64,000 bases of DNA. Source: Lysobacter sp. CFH 32150. Lineage in GTDB: Bacteria > Pseudomonadota > Gammaproteobacteria > Xanthomonadales > Xanthomonadaceae. The notes under the pieces were generated by a model, which saw only the letters and a program-made list of their open reading frames with translations, made no database searches and was not told the DNA's origin. The DNA lies in the NCBI RefSeq assembly GCF_022758295.1, contig NZ_JALDWJ010000002.1:124001-188000 (forward strand), read 5' to 3'. A program made the translations under genes and the position numbers. Shown here piece after piece: positions 1-11,328 of this stretch (the first letter of the stretch is position 1; each line of letters begins with the position of its first letter).

Positions 1-1695
1 ATGATCCCCTCGCAGATAGGGGCTTCGACCCACTTGGCTCGGGTAGGCCTGGTTCGTGGGGTCTAGTAGGTAGGTCGTGGTTTCGGTCTTGAGAATGCTG
101 GTCAGTGCGCTGCCCGTTTCGACTTTCAGTAGCTTGCCGTCGGTGTCCCGATACTTGTTGCCGAAGGTGTAGCGCACGAAGTCGCCGGGGCCGGTCACTT
201 CCACCGTCTTGGTCGCCACGCAGCCGCTGGTGCAATCCTCGGCCCAGCTATTGTTCGGCGGGCCGTAGGTATAGCTCCATTGCGCCACGGGCAACCCGGG
301 GCCGCTGATCGTCTTCTGGATCAGGCCGACCGTGTCGAAGTAGAACGGATTGTGTGCATAGTCTGCTGCGCCGTAGGGATCCGGCTTGATGCACACCTTG
401 GGCACGTAGGACCGACCGTGCAGCTTGGACTGGAACCGGAACTCGCCGACTGCCCCGGAGGGATGAGTGATGGTGCCAGTGTAGATCGGCTGCGTGGCAC
501 CGGAACTAGGTTGCTCGCAGAACGCGACAATGTTCTGGTTGGGCTGAGGTGAGGTGTAGGCCTGACGCACCGTCCCGAAATTGATCAACCATTTCGACGT
601 GTCCGGCAATTCCACCTCACTCAGTCCGCTGCTATATCTATAGATCCAAGTGCGCGTGTCGTCTGACACCGACGCAATGTCCCCGTCGGTGTTGTAGCCC
701 AGCGTCAATTGGCGTCCATCATTCGCGGCGATCGTCGTGAGCCGCCACGGATGGGTGGCGTCATAGGTGTAGGTGACATAGTTGCCGAACCGGTCTTCGA
801 CCCGCGTCGGCAGGATCCAAACCTCCATGCGGGTCAGGCTGGTTTTGTCGCCTACTGGCGCCATAGTTGTGACTTGGTCGGAACTGGTGGCATCGGTGGT
901 GCTGGTGGTCGACTCGCCCGACTCGCTGAGCGCTTGGACTGGGCCCTTCTCTTTCACGATCGTCGAAGCTTCTCGACTGGCGAACCAATCGAACCAGTAC
1001 CGTGTGCCGTCCGGCGAAATTGCAAGGAACGCTTCGCCCGGCACGCCGTTGGCGGTGTTGGGCAGGCACGAGAAATACCACTGGTTGTTGGTGACCCACT
1101 CATAGGTCTTGCCATCGGTGGGCTGATGCGGGTTCGACGTTCCGACGCTCAGCATCTCCTGATCGCCAACGCCTGGGATGTAGGCGTTGTACCCGTGCCA
1201 GTACTCACTGGCCTCCCAAAGCCCTCCAAAAGACCCGGTCGCAACCAGCGGTTCCCGCAAACCTCCAGCAGAACAACGGAGGTTCGGGTCGCCTTGGCCG
1301 TTCCTGACCTGCCAACCACCGTTACTGTCGTAGGCCGCAGTGCTGAAAACAGCATGCAAATGCGGGATGTCCAACTCCCAGTCCGCGAACATGCCGTCCG
1401 CCGACATGAGGTTGTTAACCGCCTCCATGTCCCGGCTCTGGACCACAAATCGCCGTCCTACGGCCACTGGCAGGGAACTGTTGCCTGGCAGGCTCACGTC
1501 CGTGGCCGAGAACGTCGTCGCACCGGTGTAGAAGCTTGTTTGATCGCCGAACAGGTTCGGACCCAGGGCCCCGACTGCTTCGGCGGACTTGATTGTCTTG
1601 CCATATTCCTCGGGGATCGTGACTTGGCCCCAGGCCGGAGCAACCAGGACAGCACACACCAGCAGCGCACCTGCGCCGCGAACCATAAACTTCAT
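1..1695 (-). CDS. RHS/YD-repeat-type exported protein, N-terminal 565 codons (runs off window)
   Basis: Read on the minus strand, this frame is open from an ATG at 1695 to the window edge, so the C-terminus is missing. A purine-rich AAAGGGG lies just upstream of the ATG. The first ~23 residues form a Sec signal peptide: a basic start, then a hydrophobic core of Leu, Val and Ala ending in AWG before Q. The mature part is rich in Trp, Tyr, Gly and Thr. From about residue 290 it has the short beta-strand pattern of RHS/YD-repeat proteins, with phrases such as YVTYTYDATHPWRLTTI, GRQLTLGYNTDGDIASV and WIYRYS. RHS proteins are large secreted or surface shells that often carry a variable C-terminal toxin, but that end is not visible here. 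The signal peptide favours a secreted wall-associated type over a type VI-delivered one. Base composition looks less GC-rich than in the housekeeping genes, consistent with an accessory gene. Confidence 0.8.
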   Translation of the reverse strand, partial: MKFMVRGAGALLVCAVLVAPAWGQVTIPEEYGKTIKSAEAVGALGPNLFGDQTSFYTGATTFSATDVSLPGNSSLPVAVGRRFVVQSRDMEAVNNLMSADGMFADWELDIPHLHAVFSTAAYDSNGGWQVRNGQGDPNLRCSAGGLREPLVATGSFGGLWEASEYWHGYNAYIPGVGDQEMLSVGTSNPHQPTDGKTYEWVTNNQWYFSCLPNTANGVPGEAFLAISPDGTRYWFDWFASREASTIVKEKGPVQALSESGESTTSTTDATSSDQVTTMAPVGDKTSLTRMEVWILPTRVEDRFGNYVTYTYDATHPWRLTTIAANDGRQLTLGYNTDGDIASVSDDTRTWIYRYSSGLSEVELPDTSKWLINFGTVRQAYTSPQPNQNIVAFCEQPSSGATQPIYTGTITHPSGAVGEFRFQSKLHGRSYVPKVCIKPDPYGAADYAHNPFYFDTVGLIQKTISGPGLPVAQWSYTYGPPNNSWAEDCTSGCVATKTVEVTGPGDFVRYTFGNKYRDTDGKLLKVETGSALTSILKTETTTYLLDPTNQAYPSQVGRSPYLRGDH

Positions 1696-1950
1696 GCATC
1701 CCCTTTCCTTTTTATGGCCCGCCGCATTGCACGGCGATGCCCTACCCACCAGCTTGGCATTGTACCGGCCGGGTCAAGTGACATGTCTTTGCAGGGACGA
1801 ACGGCCTGTTCACATAGCGCCACTCATCACCTCGGCGGCGAACGCCGCACGGCGGGAGTCCGATTCCTTGCTGAAGGCAGCAAGGAGATCTAAAGCTCGT
1901 TGTAAGGACGAGGTCGTCCGCAGGTAACCGCGTAGGGAATATCGACACCA
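1696..1950. other. Spacer with serial small hairpins, no convincing gene
   Basis: Between the RHS start and the nadK terminator there is no ORF with recognisable protein features. Two perfect small inverted repeats are visible: CCTTGCTG/CAGCAAGG at 1866-1885 with a 4-base loop, and GGACGA/TCGTCC at 1906-1919 with a 2-base loop. A GC-rich imperfect palindrome lies near 1830-1857. A TACAAT hexamer on the minus strand near 1758-1763 could be a -10 box for the RHS gene, but no good -35 was found. The stretch may be RHS leader and promoter DNA or the remnant of a lost gene. Confidence 0.4.
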
Positions 1951-1979
1951 CAAACAATAAACCCCTGTTAAAACAGGGG
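1951..1979 (-). terminator. Intrinsic terminator after nadK
   Basis: CCCCTGTT (1962-1969) and AACAGGGG (1972-1979) form a perfect 8-bp stem with a 2-base loop. On the minus strand the stem is followed by the T-rich TTTATTGTTTG. It lies about 50 bases after the nadK stop, in the right orientation for that gene. Confidence 0.75.
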
Positions 1980-2031
1980 CTTGAGTACACATGTAGCGGA
2001 GAGGAATGACGGCTTCGGGTTAATAGCAGCC

Positions 2032-2802
2032 TCAAGTCACAAACTGCTCGCTAAGAATCCGCTCTTCGAGGTTATGTTCCGGATCGAACAACAACGTCAC
2101 TGTACGTTCCTGCGATTCGCGGATTGTGACTTCGACCACATCCCGGACTTCGTGCGAGTCGGCGGTGGCGCTGACCGGACGCTTGTAGGGATCGACCACG
2201 CGGAATCGGACTTCGGTATCCGCCTTGAGCAACGCACCGCGCCAGCGGCGCGGGCGGAAGGGTGCGATCGGGGTCAATGCGATCACGCGCGATCCCAATG
2301 GCAGGATCGGGCCGTGCGCGGAGAAGTTGTAGGCGGTGCTGCCGGCGGGCGTTGCGACCATCACGCCGTCGCAAATCAGTTCGTCGAGGCGGGTCTGGCC
2401 ATTGAGGTCGATGCTCAAGTGCGCGGCCTGGCGCGTTTGGCGCAGCAGCGAGACTTCGTTATAGGCGAGCGAGCCGACGCTGGCGCCGGATTCGGTTTGG
2501 GCAACCATTTCCAGCGGCCGCAGGACCGCGGGTTCGGCGGCGGCAATGCGGGTCAGCAGTTCGTCGCTGCGATGGTGGTTCATCAGGAAGCCGACGGAAC
2601 CCAGCTTCATCCCGAACACCGGCTTGCCCAGAGCGCCATAACGATGCAGGGACTGCAGCATGAAACCGTCGCCACCGAGTGCGACGAGGACGTCGGCGGC
2701 TTCGGGTTCGTGCTGGCCGTGTTGCGCGACCAGTTCGCCCAAGGCGGTTTGCGCTTCGGGCGAAGGGCTGGCGAGGAAAGCGAGTCGCTGGGTCGAACTC
2801 AT
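2032..2802 (-). CDS. nadK: NAD kinase
   Basis: Phosphorylates NAD+ to NADP+ in the cytoplasm. The 256-residue product has the family signatures: GGDG at about residues 43-46, followed by an NE motif, and TPAGSTAY in the nucleotide-binding core. The ATG at 2802 was chosen because GGAG lies eight bases upstream; a TTG at 2826 in the same frame would add eight residues but has no comparable ribosome-binding site. The protein is slightly shorter than E. coli NadK (about 290 residues), through a short N-terminal lobe. It follows the NAD-dependent glutamate dehydrogenase gene on the same strand with a spacer of about 77 bases, so co-transcription is possible. A T-tailed hairpin downstream closes the unit. 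Confidence 0.93.
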   Translation of the reverse strand: MSSTQRLAFLASPSPEAQTALGELVAQHGQHEPEAADVLVALGGDGFMLQSLHRYGALGKPVFGMKLGSVGFLMNHHRSDELLTRIAAAEPAVLRPLEMVAQTESGASVGSLAYNEVSLLRQTRQAAHLSIDLNGQTRLDELICDGVMVATPAGSTAYNFSAHGPILPLGSRVIALTPIAPFRPRRWRGALLKADTEVRFRVVDPYKRPVSATADSHEVRDVVEVTIRESQERTVTLLFDPEHNLEERILSEQFVT

Positions 2803-2879
2803 CGGCGGCTCCGGCGGTTGCTGCAATCAGCATACCGGATGCCGCCGTTCGTTAAACCTCACGCCACTGGCATCAACCC

Positions 2880-5800
2880 TCAGCCACGCGACGCCAGTTG
2901 CGACAGTCGCTGCACGGCGACCGATGCGGTCGGGTAATCCAGCGTCTTCTGCGCGGCCAGTTCGTTGAGCATGGCCATGGTGAAGCGCAGCGAGGCATCG
3001 TCGCGTTCGACCCAGTGCTTGACCTTGGCATCGGCATTCGCGCCGGGCATCGCCAGCACCTGGCCGACCAGCTTGCGTTGCTGCGCAGCCAGTTCCTCGC
3101 GCAGCACACCACGGGCAACGGCATGCCAGCGGCCTTCCACGGTCAGGCCATCGATCTGCTCGATCAACCACGGCAGGCGCAGGGCTTCGCCGAGGCGGAA
3201 ATGCACTTTCGCCACTTCCACCGGACGCAGCTTTCGCTCGCGTGCGAGTTCGATGATGTCGCTGGCCGGCTCCAGGTACGGCAATGCCGCCAGCTGCAGG
3301 GCAAGGTCGTTCGGCACGCCCTTGGCCTTCCAGTCGCGCAGGGTCGCTTCGTAGCCCGGCCGCTGCCCTGGTCCGAGAATATTTTCGCCAGCACGGATGT
3401 CCTTGAAACCATCGTGGTAACGCGCGACGGCGGTGGCGATGTCGGGGATCGCACCTGGACGAGACAGCAGCCAACGCGTGAATGCACGTTGCAGGGACCA
3501 GATCACCTGCAGCGCATCGATCTGCACCGCTTCGGCCACCTTGCCGTCGAGCGCATCGATCTGCGCCCACAACGCACGCACATCGAGGGTCTCGCGGGTG
3601 ATGGTGAAGGCCTTTGCCACTTCGCCCGGTGCGCGGCCGCTGTCTTCCTGCATGCGCAGTGTGAACGTCGCGCCCATGCGGTTGACCATCGAGTTGGTCA
3701 CCGCGGTGGCGATGATCTCGCGCTTCAGGCGGTGCTGTTCCATCGCCTTGGCGTACTTCTGCTGCAACGGTTCTGGGAAATAGCGCACCAGTTCCTTCGA
3801 CAGGTACTGGTCTTCCGGTACGTCTGAGTCGAGCAGTTGCTGGAACAGCACGATCTTCGAATACGACAGCAGGATCGACAGCTCCGGCCGCGTCAGTCCC
3901 TGCCCACTCGCCTTGCGTTCGGCGAATTCGGCGTCGGATGGCAGGAACTCGATCTGCCGATCCAGCAGGCCCTGCGATTCCAGCGTGCGGATGAAGTGCG
4001 CCTTGGAGCCCAGGCGCGTCTTGCTCATCCGCTCCATCAGGCTGATCGCCTGGTTCTGGCGGTAGTTGTCGGTGAGCACCAGCGCGCCAACTTCGTCCGT
4101 CATCGACGCCAGCAGCTTGTTGCGCGCCTCGAACGTCAGCTTCTTCTTCTGCACCTCGCCGTTGAGCAGGATCTTGATGTTGACCTCGTGGTCCGAGGTA
4201 TCCACGCCGGCGGAGTTGTCGATGAAGTCGGTGTTGAGCAGCACGCCGTGCTGTGCGGCCTCGACGCGGCCGAGCTGGGTGAGGCCAAGGTTGCCGCCCT
4301 CGCCCACCGTCTTGCAGCGCAGTTCGTTGCCGTTGACGCGCAGTGCATTGTTGGCGCGGTCGCCGACATCGCTGTTCGATTCGCGACTGGCCTTGACGTA
4401 AGTGCCGATGCCGCCATTCCACAACAGGTCGACCGGCGCCTTCAGGATCGCGTTCATCAGCTCGAACGGGCTCATCGCTTCGATGCTGGAGTCGATGCCG
4501 AGTGCCGTCTTGATCTCCGGCGACAACGGGATCGACTTCGCCGAACGCGAGAACACGCCACCGCCCTTGCTGATCAGCTTCTTGTCGTAGTCGTCCCACG
4601 ACGAACGCGGCAGGTTGAACATCCGCTCGCGTTCCTTGAACGTCTTCGCCGCATCAGGGTTCGGGTCGAGGAAGATGTGGCGGTGGTCGAACGCAGCGAA
4701 CAGGCGGATGTGCTTGCTCAGCAGCATGCCGTTGCCGAACACGTCACCGGACATGTCGCCGATGCCGACCACGGTGAAGTCCTGGGTCTGGCTGTCGCGG
4801 CCCATTGCGCGGAAGTGGCGCTTGACCGATTCCCACGCACCCTTCGCGGTGATGCCCATGCCCTTGTGGTCGTAACCGACCGAGCCGCCTGACGCGAAGG
4901 CGTCGTCGAGCCAGAAACCGTGCGCGGTGGCGATGCCGTTGGCGATGTCGGAGAAAGTCGCCGTGCCCTTGTCGGCGGCGACGACCAGGTACGGATCGTC
5001 GTTGTCGTAACGCACCACGTTGCGCGGCGGCACGATCTTGCCGCTGGTATCGATGTTGTCGGTGATGTCGAGCAGGCCGTTGATGAAGCGCTTGTAGCAG
5101 GCCACGCCTTCGTTGAACCATGCATCGCGATTGACTGCCGGATCCGGCAACTGCTTGCAGAAGAAGCCGCCCTTGGAGCCGACCGGCACGATCACTGTGT
5201 TCTTCACCATCTGCGCCTTCACCAGGCCCAGGACTTCGGTGCGGAAGTCTTCGCGACGATCCGACCAGCGCAAACCGCCACGCGCGACCGGACCAAACCG
5301 CAGGTGCACGCCTTCGACACGCGGGCCATACACCCAGATCTCGCGATACGGCCGCGGCTTCGGCAGGTCTGGCACTTTGCTCGAATCGAACTTGAAGCTG
5401 ATGTAGTCCGCCGGGCCGCCATCGACGCGCAGACCGTCCTTGTACTGGATGTAGTAGTTGGTGCGCAGGGTGGCATCGATCACGCCGCCGAAGCTACGCA
5501 GGATGCGGTCTTCGTCGAGGCTCGCCACGCGTTCGAGCAACGCCTTGATCGCGGTGCGCGTCGCAATGATCTGGGCGTCACGCTTGTCGGCACGCGCGTC
5601 GATCACCGGCTGCAATGCGGCCAGCACAGCGGCATCGCCCTTGGCGAGGTTGCTCAGCTGCTGCTGGAAGCGCTCGGCGCCGGCCTGGATCTCGGCCTTG
5701 CTCTCGCTGCCCGTGCACGGGTCGAAGCGGGCTTCGAACAGTTCGACGAGCAAGCGCGCCAGCAACGGATAACGGGAGAACGTCTCTTCGACGTAGCTCT

Positions 5801-7880
5801 GCGAGAATGGCACGCCGACCTGCAGCAGATACTTGAAGTAACCGCGCAGCATTGCGACCTGGCGCCACGACAGGCCGGCATTGAGGATCAACCGGTTGAA
5901 GCCGTCATTCTCGGCATTGCCACGCCAGATCTGTGCGAACGCAGCTTCGAAGTTCTCGTCGATGTTGGCGATGTCGAGCCTGGCGCCAACGGTTTCGACT
6001 TCGAAGTCCTGGATGTAAAGCGGCTTGCCGTCGACGACGATGCGGTACGGGTGCTCGGAGATCACCCGCAGGCCCATGTTCTCCATCATCGGCAACGCAT
6101 CCGACAACGGAATATCCGTATTCTGGCGGTAGAACTTGAAGCGCAACCCACCCTCGCCGGCCGCATGGGCGCGGCTGCGATACAGGCTCAGGCGCAAGTC
6201 GTCGGGACCAGTCAGCGCGGCGAGGTGTCCGACGTCGTCCGCGCCCACCTTCGCACCGACGGTCTCCAGGTAATCGGTCGGCAACACGCGACCATAGCGC
6301 GCATGCAGCGCCAGGCCACGTTCCTCACCATGGCGAGCGGCCAGTTCATCACGCAGGTCGTCGCGCCAGTTGCGCACGATCTCGGCCAGCTCCGCCTCGA
6401 TCGCGGCATTGTCGACTTCGACCACATCGCCCGACTTCGGCCGCACGATCAGATGCAGCTGTGCCAACGGCGATTCGCCGAGGACGACGCTGGTGTCGAT
6501 GTGCTCGCCATGCAGCACGCGCTTGAGCATCGCCTCGATGCGGAGGCGCACGTCGGTGTTGAAGCGGTCACGCGGGATGTAAGCCAAGGCCGAGAAGAAT
6601 CGGCCATAGCGGTCGCGGCGCAGGAAGAGCTTGCTGCGCACGCGCTCCTGCAGGTTGAGGATGCCGGTGCTGATGCGCAGCAGCTCCTCGCCGCTGGCCT
6701 GGAACAATTCGTCGCGCGGCAAGGTTTCGATGATGTGGCGCAGCGCCTTGCCGCTGTGGCTGTTCGGCGCAAGCCCGGACTTCTGCATCACGTATTCGTG
6801 TCGCTGGCGCACCAGCGGGATGTCCCATGGCCGGCGGTTGTAAGCGCTGGACGTATACAGGCCGACGAAACGATGTTCGGTGGTGGCTTTGCCCTTGGCG
6901 TCGAAACCAAGGACACCGATGTAGTCCATGTAGCCGGGACGATGGACGGTTGCGCGCGCGTTGGTCTTGGTCAGGATCAGCGCATCGCCGGTCGCACGTT
7001 GCTTGTTATGCGCAGGCAGCGAGGTCAGGGGGCGCGGCTTGCTGTCATCGTGCCCGCGCAGCAGGCCGAGTCCGCTGTCCTTGACGCCGCGCAGCACGTC
7101 TTCGCCGCCCAGCTTGACGACCTCGTATTCGCGATAGCCGAGGAAGGTGAAATGGTCGCTGGAGGCCCAGCGCAGGAACTCACGCGCCTCGATGAGCGCG
7201 GCCGGATCGGCCGACTCGCGCGAGGCGAGATCTTCCGCGACTGCAGCCATCTTGTCGCGCATCTGCGACCAGTCGCGCACGATCGCGCGCGCATCGCCAA
7301 GCACGGTTTCCACCGCATGCTTGATCTTCGGCATTGCCTCGGGCGACTGGCGGTCGATCTCCAGATGCATCAGGGATTCCGGCATGCCTCCGCCCACGGC
7401 CACCAACTTGCCAGCCTTGTCGCGCTGGAAGGTGACGACCGGATGGCCGAGCACGTGCACGCCAATACCCTGTTCCGCCAGCGCCATGGTCACCGTGTCG
7501 ACCAGGAACGGCATGTCGTCGTTGGCGATCTGCAGCACGGTGTGCGGCGTTTCCCAACCGTGGCTCTTCCTGGTCGGGTTGTACAACCGCACCAGCGCGG
7601 TACCGGTCTTGCGCGCGCGCGCGAAATCGAGGAAGTCCACCGCCAACGCGGCCCAGCCGTCGGCGTCGTGTTGCGGCAATTCGTCCTCGCCCATGCGGCG
7701 GTAGAACGCGTTGATGAAGGCTTCGCCCTCGGCATGGCGCGCCTTCGGCAGGCGCTTGCGCATGGCGGCGATGATGGGTTCGAGATCGACGGCGACGGCG
7801 ACGCTTTCTTGGATGTCTTGCTTGGCGACGGCGCGGCCTTTGCCAGCGGTCTTGGCGGGAGCTTTGCGTGCAGTGCTCAT
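2880..7880 (-). CDS. gdhB: NAD-specific glutamate dehydrogenase, large (180-kDa class)
   Basis: Oxidatively deaminates L-glutamate to 2-oxoglutarate and ammonia with NAD+, feeding the TCA cycle. At 1666 residues it has the length of the large homomeric NAD-GDH family rather than the ~450-residue hexameric enzymes. The long N-terminal half carries the ACT-like regulatory regions of the family, and the catalytic half begins near residue 830. The GDH core motif GGLRWSDRREDFRTEVLG lies at about residues 868-885, followed by KAQMVKN and GSKGGFF, and the dinucleotide-binding glycines VGIGDMSGDVFGNG lie near 1040. The N-terminus is Ala/Lys-rich. No strong Shine-Dalgarno sequence precedes the ATG. 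nadK follows on the same strand, and an acyl-CoA dehydrogenase precedes it behind a terminator. Confidence 0.95.
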   Translation of the reverse strand: MSTARKAPAKTAGKGRAVAKQDIQESVAVAVDLEPIIAAMRKRLPKARHAEGEAFINAFYRRMGEDELPQHDADGWAALAVDFLDFARARKTGTALVRLYNPTRKSHGWETPHTVLQIANDDMPFLVDTVTMALAEQGIGVHVLGHPVVTFQRDKAGKLVAVGGGMPESLMHLEIDRQSPEAMPKIKHAVETVLGDARAIVRDWSQMRDKMAAVAEDLASRESADPAALIEAREFLRWASSDHFTFLGYREYEVVKLGGEDVLRGVKDSGLGLLRGHDDSKPRPLTSLPAHNKQRATGDALILTKTNARATVHRPGYMDYIGVLGFDAKGKATTEHRFVGLYTSSAYNRRPWDIPLVRQRHEYVMQKSGLAPNSHSGKALRHIIETLPRDELFQASGEELLRISTGILNLQERVRSKLFLRRDRYGRFFSALAYIPRDRFNTDVRLRIEAMLKRVLHGEHIDTSVVLGESPLAQLHLIVRPKSGDVVEVDNAAIEAELAEIVRNWRDDLRDELAARHGEERGLALHARYGRVLPTDYLETVGAKVGADDVGHLAALTGPDDLRLSLYRSRAHAAGEGGLRFKFYRQNTDIPLSDALPMMENMGLRVISEHPYRIVVDGKPLYIQDFEVETVGARLDIANIDENFEAAFAQIWRGNAENDGFNRLILNAGLSWRQVAMLRGYFKYLLQVGVPFSQSYVEETFSRYPLLARLLVELFEARFDPCTGSESKAEIQAGAERFQQQLSNLAKGDAAVLAALQPVIDARADKRDAQIIATRTAIKALLERVASLDEDRILRSFGGVIDATLRTNYYIQYKDGLRVDGGPADYISFKFDSSKVPDLPKPRPYREIWVYGPRVEGVHLRFGPVARGGLRWSDRREDFRTEVLGLVKAQMVKNTVIVPVGSKGGFFCKQLPDPAVNRDAWFNEGVACYKRFINGLLDITDNIDTSGKIVPPRNVVRYDNDDPYLVVAADKGTATFSDIANGIATAHGFWLDDAFASGGSVGYDHKGMGITAKGAWESVKRHFRAMGRDSQTQDFTVVGIGDMSGDVFGNGMLLSKHIRLFAAFDHRHIFLDPNPDAAKTFKERERMFNLPRSSWDDYDKKLISKGGGVFSRSAKSIPLSPEIKTALGIDSSIEAMSPFELMNAILKAPVDLLWNGGIGTYVKASRESNSDVGDRANNALRVNGNELRCKTVGEGGNLGLTQLGRVEAAQHGVLLNTDFIDNSAGVDTSDHEVNIKILLNGEVQKKKLTFEARNKLLASMTDEVGALVLTDNYRQNQAISLMERMSKTRLGSKAHFIRTLESQGLLDRQIEFLPSDAEFAERKASGQGLTRPELSILLSYSKIVLFQQLLDSDVPEDQYLSKELVRYFPEPLQQKYAKAMEQHRLKREIIATAVTNSMVNRMGATFTLRMQEDSGRAPGEVAKAFTITRETLDVRALWAQIDALDGKVAEAVQIDALQVIWSLQRAFTRWLLSRPGAIPDIATAVARYHDGFKDIRAGENILGPGQRPGYEATLRDWKAKGVPNDLALQLAALPYLEPASDIIELARERKLRPVEVAKVHFRLGEALRLPWLIEQIDGLTVEGRWHAVARGVLREELAAQQRKLVGQVLAMPGANADAKVKHWVERDDASLRFTMAMLNELAAQKTLDYPTASVAVQRLSQLASRG

Positions 7881-7941
7881 GGAGTAGTACTCATGAAATC
7901 TGGTCCAATCCGTTTGGTTTTAGTGCAAATACTTCAGCGAT

Positions 7942-7979
7942 CTTTCAAAACAACGAGGCCCGCGCTTGCACGCGGGCCT
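7942..7979 (-). terminator. Intrinsic terminator after the acyl-CoA dehydrogenase gene
   Basis: AGGCCCGCG (7956-7964) and CGCGGGCCT (7971-7979) form a perfect 9-bp stem with a 6-base loop. On the minus strand it is followed by the T-rich CGTTGTTTTGAAAG. It lies 12 bases past the acyl-CoA dehydrogenase stop and separates that gene from the glutamate dehydrogenase gene. Confidence 0.8.
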
Positions 7980-7991
7980 GTGGTGATCGGA

Positions 7992-9140
<1,149 letters not shown>

Positions 9141-9253
9141 GCGGGCACCCCGGATTGATCGCAAGTGAATTGCGAATTGTAGCCGCGCACGTTGCAGAAC
9201 CCCACCCATCGCGGCCGCTTTGCTTGCTCCGAGCACGGATCGGGATCATAATT

Positions 9254-9288
9254 ATCGCTATATCGCGATACGTTGATAAAGGCGCTAT
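9254..9288. promoter_or_regulatory. Candidate SahR operator upstream of sahR-metH
   Basis: The 10-bp perfect palindrome TATCGCGATA lies at 9261-9270, with a direct repeat of its half (TATCGC) at 9254-9259 and a GATA...TATC pair at 9275-9288 just before the sahR ATG. AT-rich palindromes ahead of the autoregulated gene are typical of ArsR-family operators. Assignment to this regulator rests on position, not on a known consensus. Confidence 0.5.
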
Positions 9289-9290
9289 CC

Positions 9291-10220
9291 ATGGATCTCG
9301 AGGGCTGGTCGACCCAACTGAAAGTGTTCGCCGACGCCACCCGCGTCCGCCTGCTCGCCCTGCTCGAACGCGAGGAACTGACCGTCGCCGAGCTGTCGGC
9401 GATCACGCGCCTTGCGCAGCCGCGTGTGTCGACGCACCTGGCCAAACTCAAGGAAGCCGGACTCGTGCGCGATCGCCGCGCCGGCGTGTCGGCCTATTAC
9501 CGCTTCGACGAGGCTGCTCTCGACCCGGCGCAGCAGGCTTTGTGGCAGACCATGAGCACGGCCAGCGACGACCCGCTGCTGCGACAGGACGCCGAACGCG
9601 TGCCGGCGGTACTGGCGATGCGTGCTTCGGACCAGAACTGGGCGGATTCGGTGGCCGGTGACATGGAACGCCACTATTCGCCCGGTCGTACGTGGGAAGC
9701 GCTGGCGCGCACCGCGTTGCCGTTGCTCGCACCAGGCGACGTACTCGACATCGCCTCCGGCGACGGTGTGTTGGCCGAACTGCTGGCCCCGTATTCGCGC
9801 CGCTACGTCTGCGTCGATGCCAGCGCCCGCGTCGTCGCGGCCGCGAGCGAACGTCTCCGCCCATTCGCGAACGTGGAAGTGCGCGAGGGCGACATGCACG
9901 CCCTGCCCTTCGCCGACGCGAGCTTCGACCTGGTGGTGCTGATGCACGCCCTCACTTACGCCGCCAAGCCGGCACAGGCAGTGGCCGAGGCCGCGCGCGT
10001 GCTGCGTCGCGGCGGCCGCCTGCTGCTCTCGAGCCTGGCCAAGCACGAGCACCGCGCCGTGGTCGAGGCCTACGGCCACGCCAACCTCGGTTTCAGCGAG
10101 AAGGAGTTGCGCAAGTTCGCGGACAAGGCCGGATTGGCGATCGCGACCAGTGCCACCGTCACCCGCGAGAAGCGCCCTCCGCATTTCGAAGTGATTTCAC
10201 TGATTGGAGTGAAGCCATGA
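9291..10220 (+). CDS. sahR: SahR-type regulator: ArsR-family HTH fused to a SAM-methyltransferase-like domain
   Basis: The first ~85 residues are an ArsR winged helix, with the recognition region [21 protein letters not shown] at about 34-54. A class I methyltransferase fold follows from about residue 130, with motif [11 protein letters not shown] at 151-160. The 309-residue architecture matches SahR, an ArsR-type repressor of SAM-cycle genes in Proteobacteria whose methylase-like domain senses S-adenosylhomocysteine. The start at 9291 has AAAGG eight bases upstream. The stop overlaps the metH1 ATG (ATGA), so regulator and target are one transcript, and a palindrome just upstream suggests autoregulation. 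Position beside metH strongly supports this reading. An actual methyltransferase activity cannot be excluded from sequence. Confidence 0.82.
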   Translation: MDLEGWSTQLKVFADATRVRLLALLEREELTVAELSAITRLAQPRVSTHLAKLKEAGLVRDRRAGVSAYYRFDEAALDPAQQALWQTMSTASDDPLLRQDAERVPAVLAMRASDQNWADSVAGDMERHYSPGRTWEALARTALPLLAPGDVLDIASGDGVLAELLAPYSRRYVCVDASARVVAAASERLRPFANVEVREGDMHALPFADASFDLVVLMHALTYAAKPAQAVAEAARVLRRGGRLLLSSLAKHEHRAVVEAYGHANLGFSEKELRKFADKAGLAIATSATVTREKRPPHFEVISLIGVKP

Positions 10221-11328
10221 ATCCAGTTTCCACAGATACGTTGCCCTGGCTGCATCCCGAACGCGTCGCCAAGCTCGAAGCGGCGCTGGCCGAACGCATC
10301 CTGGTCATCGATGGCGCCATGGGCACGATGATCCAGCGCCACGACCTACAGGAAGTCGATTACCGCGGCGAGCGCTTCGCCGAAGGCTACGACGCGTTAT
10401 TCGCTGATGGTGGCCACGCGCACGGTCCGGGCTGCGGCTGCCAAAGCCACGACCAGAAAGGCAACAACGACCTGCTGACGCTGACCCGGGCCGAGATCAT
10501 CTACGACATCCATGCGGCCTACCTCGAGGCCGGCGCCGACCTGATCGAAACCAACACCTTCAACTCGACCTCGATCTCGTTGGCCGACTATCACTTGCAG
10601 CATCTGGTGCGCGAATTGAATTTCGAAGGCGCCAAGCTCGCGCGTGCCGCCTGCGACGCGGCCGAGGCGAAGAACCCCGCGAAACCCCGTTTCGTGATCG
10701 GCGTGCTTGGTCCGACCAGCCGGACTGCATCGCTGAGCCCGGACGTAAACCGTCCCGGTTATCGCGCCACCTCCTTCGACGAACTCGCCGGCGCTTATCG
10801 CGAAGCCGTGGCCGGCCTGATCGAAGGCGGCGCCGACGTGATCATGGTCGAAACCATCTTCGACACGCTCAACGCCAAGGCCGCGCTGTTCGCCATCGAC
10901 GATGAGTTCGCAGCGCACGGCGGACGCCTGCCGGTGCTGATCTCCGGCACCATCACCGATGCCTCCGGCCGTACGCTGTCGGGGCAGACCGCCGAGGCCT
11001 TCTGGTATTCGCTGCGGCATGCGCGGCCGCTATCGATCGGCCTGAACTGCGCTCTCGGCGCCAAGGATCTGCGTGTGCACGTCGACGTGCTCGCCCAAGT
11101 CGCGGATGCCTACGTCAGCTGCCATCCGAACGCCGGCTTGCCGAATGCGTTCGGCGGTTACGACGAAACACCGGAAGACATGGCATTGGTGCTGCGCGAA
11201 TTCGCCGAAGCGAACCTGCTGAACCTGGTCGGTGGCTGTTGCGGCACCACGCCTGAGCACATCAAGGCGATCGCCGAAGCGGTCTCCGACCTATCACCGC
11301 GACGTATTCCGGAGCTGGCTGACGCGGC

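Noticed and set aside
2827-4599. A second minus-strand frame of 590 codons inside the glutamate dehydrogenase gene
   Set aside because: It is in a different frame of the same coding stretch, is dominated by Arg/Gly/Ala, and has no motif or ribosome-binding site.
9692-10216. A long N-terminal extension in the frame of MetH part 1
   Set aside because: It overlaps the SahR coding region and has no MetH-like sequence. The ATG at 10217 forms the usual ATGA junction and a normal family N-terminus.
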